Of a stretch of DNA of 9,150 bases, positions 6,157-9,150 are shown piece by piece (within the stretch, counting starts at the first letter, position 1; every line of letters begins with the position of its first letter). This DNA is from Dehalococcoidia bacterium (GTDB lineage: Bacteria; Chloroflexota; Dehalococcoidia; Lucifugimonadales; Lucifugimonadaceae). Both the position numbers and the translations under genes were made by a program. The notes under the pieces were generated by a model. It was not told where the DNA came from. It searched no databases and was given only the letters and a program-made list of their open reading frames with translations. Where the stretch lies: contig PACM01000012.1 of the NCBI GenBank assembly GCA_002700125.1, positions 58,155 through 67,304 of the forward strand, written 5' to 3'.

Positions 6157-7339
6157 AAAAATCAGGAAACCATTCTCTCTTAATCTCGAATCCAAAGCCT
6201 GGGGCATCTGAAGGTATCAATTTTCCATTGTCAGGAACTGGAGTGCCCGGAAACCTATCTTTTTCATGTAGTGGAACTCCTATTGCAGTTATTACTGGCC
6301 CTGAACACTCTATCATTGGGATTCCAGTTAATCCGTATGATGCATGCTGGCCAAAAACCGATCCACCTCCACCATGAAGAATTACATCAATTCCTGCAGC
6401 CTCTGCAATGTGTACAATCCTTATTACTGCTGTCAAACCTCCGACCCAAGTAATATCAGGCTGAAGTATGTCAACTAATCCTTTGGATGCTGCATGAAAG
6501 AACGGGTGAACCGTATACCAGTGTTCGCCCGTAGCAATTGTTTGGTGAGGTATTCGATTTCTAAGAATTTCATATTGAGTAATACTTTCTGAAAGTAACG
6601 CATCTTCTATCCATTTAAGGCGGTAAGGTTTGAGTTGTTCAGAAATCCTTACAACAGTTTCTACATCCATACTTAACCAGCAATCTAGCATAAGCTCTGA
6701 ATCATAGCCGACTAATTCCCTCGCTTCAGCAATCTCATCTTCAATTTTATTGATGCCTCCAATTGAATCTCTGGGTCCCCAAGCAGCAAATTTTTTAAAA
6801 TTTTTGAAACCAAGTTCCAAAAGCCATTCAGTATTGTTTGAACTTGCATAAAGAGGTAAAGACTCTGTGACTGATCCTCCCATTATCTCATACACGGGTT
6901 TCTCTAGTAGTTTTCCTTTAAGATCCCATATAGCCAAATCAACTGCACTTATTGCTCTTGATGCAAAAGAGTTAGCACCTACAGGAGCCATAATTCTGTT
7001 CATCATGTCGTAGAGTTTTTCTGACTCAAAAATATCTCTTCCTATCAAGTTGGGGGCAATGTAATCTTCTATTATAGAGGCCGTGATTCTACCTCTTTCT
7101 GAAAAACCAAATCCCCATGATCCATCTTCACAAGTTACAATACAACCTACATCTCTCCCATTCCCAGATTGACCTCCTTGCACCCACTTGTCTTTATGAA
7201 AGTATCGACCTCCTAGGCTTTGAGCCATTGGAGAACCAGAGGCAATTTTGCCTTCATAAGGGTCAGCTTCACGAGGAGGAGTTTTTTGTTTCACTCTAGG
7301 GTATTCTACTTTGGTCGCTTTTATATCAACAATTTTCAT
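6149..7339 (-). CDS. Enolase-superfamily sugar-acid dehydratase, L-rhamnonate dehydratase-like
   Basis: This is a 396-residue mandelate racemase/muconate lactonizing enzyme of the enolase superfamily: an N-terminal capping domain (about 1-125) and a Mg-dependent TIM barrel. It resembles remembered E. coli L-rhamnonate dehydratase, which turns L-rhamnonate into 2-keto-3-deoxy-L-rhamnonate. Shared blocks are VDLAIWDLKGK (133-143), WGPRD (187-191), MLDCWLSMDV (217-226), LKWIED (241-246), TGEH (270-273), LQPDITWVGGLT (292-303), LHGGGGS (321-327) and PVPDNGKL...PGFGFEI (368-386). Proposed metal ligands are Asp219, Glu245 and Glu272, with His322 as catalytic base. The true acid sugar could differ, because substrate changes easily in this family. 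No Shine-Dalgarno site precedes the ATG. The upstream small gene ends 14 bases inside this one, so initiation is probably coupled to it. It appears to be the last gene of the four-gene operon. Confidence 0.88.
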   Translation of the reverse strand: MKIVDIKATKVEYPRVKQKTPPREADPYEGKIASGSPMAQSLGGRYFHKDKWVQGGQSGNGRDVGCIVTCEDGSWGFGFSERGRITASIIEDYIAPNLIGRDIFESEKLYDMMNRIMAPVGANSFASRAISAVDLAIWDLKGKLLEKPVYEIMGGSVTESLPLYASSNNTEWLLELGFKNFKKFAAWGPRDSIGGINKIEDEIAEARELVGYDSELMLDCWLSMDVETVVRISEQLKPYRLKWIEDALLSESITQYEILRNRIPHQTIATGEHWYTVHPFFHAASKGLVDILQPDITWVGGLTAVIRIVHIAEAAGIDVILHGGGGSVFGQHASYGLTGIPMIECSGPVITAIGVPLHEKDRFPGTPVPDNGKLIPSDAPGFGFEIKREWFPDFFS

Positions 7340-7502
7340 TTAGAGATTTGGAGTGATTGGCTTTACATATTCCTACTTTATGTTTTGTGCCATCATCATG
7401 GTAGCAGTAACCATCTTTTCCATTTTTTCCGGTACACTTTCCATTGCATTCGTGATGTTTATTTTCTTGAATAATCTTTAAATTTAACGGCTTAGTTTTC
7501 AT
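7326..7502 (-). CDS. Small Cys/His-rich protein, unknown function (58 aa)
   Basis: This 58-codon frame fills the space between the dehydrogenase and dehydratase genes. Its ATG overlaps the dehydrogenase stop as ATGA (7499-7502), and its TGA (7326-7328) lies inside the dehydratase gene, a 14 bp overlap with that gene's start. The product is basic (11 Lys against 6 acidic residues) and holds five Cys (19, 23, 33, 46, 58) and five His (16, 17, 35, 41, 50). The core reads HHECNGKC (16-23), GYCYHDDG (31-38) and GICKANH (44-50). I see no signal peptide or membrane segment. The Cys/His spacing would allow metal binding, but I recognise no family. An AAGGAAG (best read at plus 7515-7521) lies about 12 bases upstream, a rather long spacing. 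Support is positional: without it the junction is a 159 bp gap in an otherwise overlapping operon. The frame could still be open by chance. Confidence 0.6.
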   Translation of the reverse strand: MKTKPLNLKIIQENKHHECNGKCTGKNGKDGYCYHDDGTKHKVGICKANHSKSLNENC

Positions 7503-8248
7503 CTTGTTACAATACTTCCTTTTAAGTAACTGGCGTCATCACTTATTATAAACGCAACTATTTTTGCTACACCTGTTGGATCACCTAATTCAGCATAATT
7601 TTCCTCATAGGTCTTCTCATCACCTGTATTCTTTAAAGCTTCTCTTAGTTGTCCTTCTTTTAAAGGCGATTTAATGTTACCTGGCAAAATATCATGAACC
7701 CTTATACCTTGAGGTCCAAGATAATTCTGAAGATTAAAAGTAAGTCCGTGAGTCCCACCTTTGCTTGCACTATATGGAGGAGAAGATCCAGGACCAAGTA
7801 CGCCCGCACCCGAAGAAGTTAAAAGGATTACTCCTTCATTTCTAGTTTTCATAAATTTTGCAACAACTCTTGAGACATTATAAGTTCCATTTAAATTTAT
7901 ATTTATTATCCTATTCCAAGTTTCAGAAGGTAGTTCGTCTATATCAACTACTGACCCTTCCAAGGCCCCGGCAAAATGTACCAATGTGTTTATACCTCCT
8001 TCAAACCAATCTTCAAGCTCGTTAATTTTTTTCTCTACTTCCTCGATTGAAGTAACGTCCATAAGTATACTTTTATGGTTACATCCCGAGGCACTTAATT
8101 TTTCAGATACTTCTTTCAACCCTTCTCCATTTATGTCTGCTATCCCAACAGAAGCTCCATGTTTTGCAACTTCAAGAGCAGTCGCCCTCCCCATGCCAGT
8201 TGCAGCACCGGTAATTAATATATTCTTTCTTTGAAGATCTAATTTCAT
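7499..8248 (-). CDS. Short-chain dehydrogenase/reductase (SDR), NAD-type, short C-terminus
   Basis: This is a classical SDR of 249 residues with a Rossmann fold. It has the TGAATGMG dinucleotide loop (13-20), Asp38 after beta-2 (favouring NAD over NADP), MDVT (63-66), HFAG in place of NNAG (91-94), the IININLNG segment (115-121), a Ser at 145/146 and catalytic Tyr159-x3-Lys163. The PGNIKSP segment (189-195) follows. The protein stops at YLKGSIVTR and lacks the usual (V)DGG tail; no other frame nearby restores it. By context it likely oxidises a sugar or keto-sugar acid for the dehydratase pathway, for example a sugar 1-dehydrogenase or a 2-keto-3-deoxy-acid dehydrogenase, but the sequence does not say which. 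The ATG has an AAGGA site 6 bases upstream, within the end of the previous gene, and the gap to that gene is 2 bases. Its stop overlaps the small gene's ATG. Confidence 0.9.
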   Translation of the reverse strand: MKLDLQRKNILITGAATGMGRATALEVAKHGASVGIADINGEGLKEVSEKLSASGCNHKSILMDVTSIEEVEKKINELEDWFEGGINTLVHFAGALEGSVVDIDELPSETWNRIININLNGTYNVSRVVAKFMKTRNEGVILLTSSGAGVLGPGSSPPYSASKGGTHGLTFNLQNYLGPQGIRVHDILPGNIKSPLKEGQLREALKNTGDEKTYEENYAELGDPTGVAKIVAFIISDDASYLKGSIVTR

Positions 8249-8250
8249 AA

Positions 8251-9150
8251 CTAATCCTTATAACTATCCCAATTAACTCCTGCTTCTTGAGAATATTTTA
8301 TTGTTTCTTGAAACGCTTTTTCAAACTTTTCTCTAGGAATATGTTCTACAAGTATGTGCCCATTAGGACATATTTCATTCATCCTTTTCAAAAAATATAC
8401 TTGGTCCATCATTCCTTTTCCTAAGTCTTCCTCTTCAAACCTTAGAAGTAAAGTATCTACTACTGTAAAATCTTTTAGGTGAGCACCTAAGGTATGGTCT
8501 TTCAGTAAAGTAAAGAATTCTTCCAAGAATTCTTTAGTATTGTATGCCTCTTCTAATGAACTAATAAAATTTACTGGATCTTGGTTGAATCCTAAAGATT
8601 TTGAGCCTACGGAATCAATGAAATCTTTAGTGCGCTTGGCTGAATAAATAGGTGATACATAACCACCCTCCAAGGATAACATTACACCTTCTGATTCTGC
8701 TGTTTTGCATATCTTTCTTGTTGAATCTACCAACCTATCAAATACCTCTTCTTTATGATTATCTTCATGAGGAAGCCAAGGTCCATCCGGATTTATGCTT
8801 CCAGGTCTGAGGTATGTGTTAGGAGCATCAAGTTTTGCAGTCAAATTGCACATACTTTTTACAAATTCTATTGCACTATTACGAATAGTTTCGTCAGGAT
8901 TTACTAAATCTCCACCATACCTTCCATTAGTTTGACCAATAATAACTGAATTTTCTTCAAATATTCTCTTTGTATTTAATATTTCTTCTTCTGTGACTTC
9001 AGATGGATTACTAACTACTAGATTGTGTACTGTATATCCTAGGTCAGAAACATCTTTAAGGTCTTCGTTAGAGTATGTAAGAAAATCAAAATTTTCTGGA
9101 ACTCCATTATCAGATGCATTTGCTCCGGTTGTTCCCAGCATTGAAGCGGC
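8251..9150 (-). CDS. Sugar phosphate isomerase/epimerase family TIM-barrel protein, 5' end at window edge
   Basis: This protein belongs to the AP-endonuclease-2/xylose-isomerase-like TIM-barrel superfamily, a different branch from hyi in this window. The frame stays open to base 9150. The first in-frame Met is at 9139-9141 (296 residues from there), but the segment starting MLGTTGANASDNG looks like a first barrel strand, so the true start may lie a few codons outside. Counting from that Met, likely metal ligands are Glu158 (LSLEGG), Asp188 (FNQDP), His221 (GAHLKD) and Glu266 (LVEHIP). DLGKGMMD (239-246) matches the usual glycine-rich G-x-G turn. Expected roles are isomerisation or epimerisation of a sugar, keto-sugar or inositol derivative; the substrate cannot be told. 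It is the first visible gene of the operon, 2 bases before the SDR ATG, and would supply or process the substrate for the SDR and dehydratase. Confidence 0.8.
   Translation of the reverse strand, partial: AASMLGTTGANASDNGVPENFDFLTYSNEDLKDVSDLGYTVHNLVVSNPSEVTEEEILNTKRIFEENSVIIGQTNGRYGGDLVNPDETIRNSAIEFVKSMCNLTAKLDAPNTYLRPGSINPDGPWLPHEDNHKEEVFDRLVDSTRKICKTAESEGVMLSLEGGYVSPIYSAKRTKDFIDSVGSKSLGFNQDPVNFISSLEEAYNTKEFLEEFFTLLKDHTLGAHLKDFTVVDTLLLRFEEEDLGKGMMDQVYFLKRMNEICPNGHILVEHIPREKFEKAFQETIKYSQEAGVNWDSYKD
8255..8259 (-). promoter_or_regulatory. Ribosome binding site of the SDR gene
   Basis: AAGGA on the minus strand lies 6 bases before the SDR ATG (8246-8248). It sits just before and inside the tail of the upstream isomerase gene, as expected for coupled translation. 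Confidence 0.6.

Noticed and set aside
6153..6165. CTGA-A5-TCAG mini-hairpin at the mscS/dehydratase overlap
   Set aside because: Only 4 bp of stem; too weak to call a terminator even though an A/T run is present.
7117..7474. Plus-strand open frames (60 and 84 aa) over the dehydratase start and the small gene
   Set aside because: They lie antisense to well-supported minus-strand genes, lack recognisable motifs and have no good ribosome binding site; they look like reverse-strand shadows.
7499..7505. Frameshift joining the SDR to the small gene as one protein
   Set aside because: The small frame does not encode the expected (V)DGG tail and begins with its own ATG in a standard ATGA overlap, so two separate genes is the simpler reading.

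Overview
This is an AT-rich (by eye mid-30s % GC), densely coding bacterial chromosome segment. It holds nine confidently recognised protein genes and one small gene that is easily missed. I see no tRNA, rRNA, CRISPR array, insertion sequence or phage gene. Several starts are not ATG (TTG for pgpA, GTG for sucC), and Shine-Dalgarno sites are strong at some genes and missing at others. No marker fixes the taxon. Three things together make a free-living marine-type lineage such as SAR202 Chloroflexota a reasonable guess: low GC, a mycobacterial-type CysM, and a mandelate-racemase/enolase-superfamily dehydratase operon beside an MscS channel. Another AT-rich lineage is possible.

Left part, plus strand (1-3932): the 3' part of a cysteine synthase gene of the O-phosphoserine-using CysM type, ending in a weak terminator-like hairpin. 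A tightly packed run follows: hydroxypyruvate isomerase (hyi), phosphatidylglycerophosphatase A (pgpA), and the two subunits of succinyl-CoA synthetase (sucC, sucD; stop and start abut exactly). This mixes glyoxylate/hydroxypyruvate metabolism, phosphatidylglycerol synthesis and TCA-cycle energy conservation.

Middle (3933-6156): a YeiH/UPF0324-family membrane protein on the minus strand, convergent with sucD (4 bp gap) and divergent from a plus-strand MscS-type mechanosensitive channel. The 60-odd bases between their starts must hold both upstream regions. The MscS gene overlaps the next, convergent gene by 8 bp.

Right part, minus strand (6149-9150), read right to left: a sugar-phosphate isomerase/epimerase TIM-barrel protein running off the window edge, an NAD-type short-chain dehydrogenase, a 58-residue Cys/His-rich small protein, and an L-rhamnonate-dehydratase-like enolase-superfamily enzyme. 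The junctions are a 2 bp gap, a 4 bp ATGA overlap and a 14 bp overlap, so this looks like one translationally coupled operon. The enzyme set (isomerase, NAD-dependent oxidation, acid-sugar dehydration) fits oxidative catabolism of a sugar or sugar acid. The small protein fills what would otherwise be a 159 bp gap and is the most novel item in the window.
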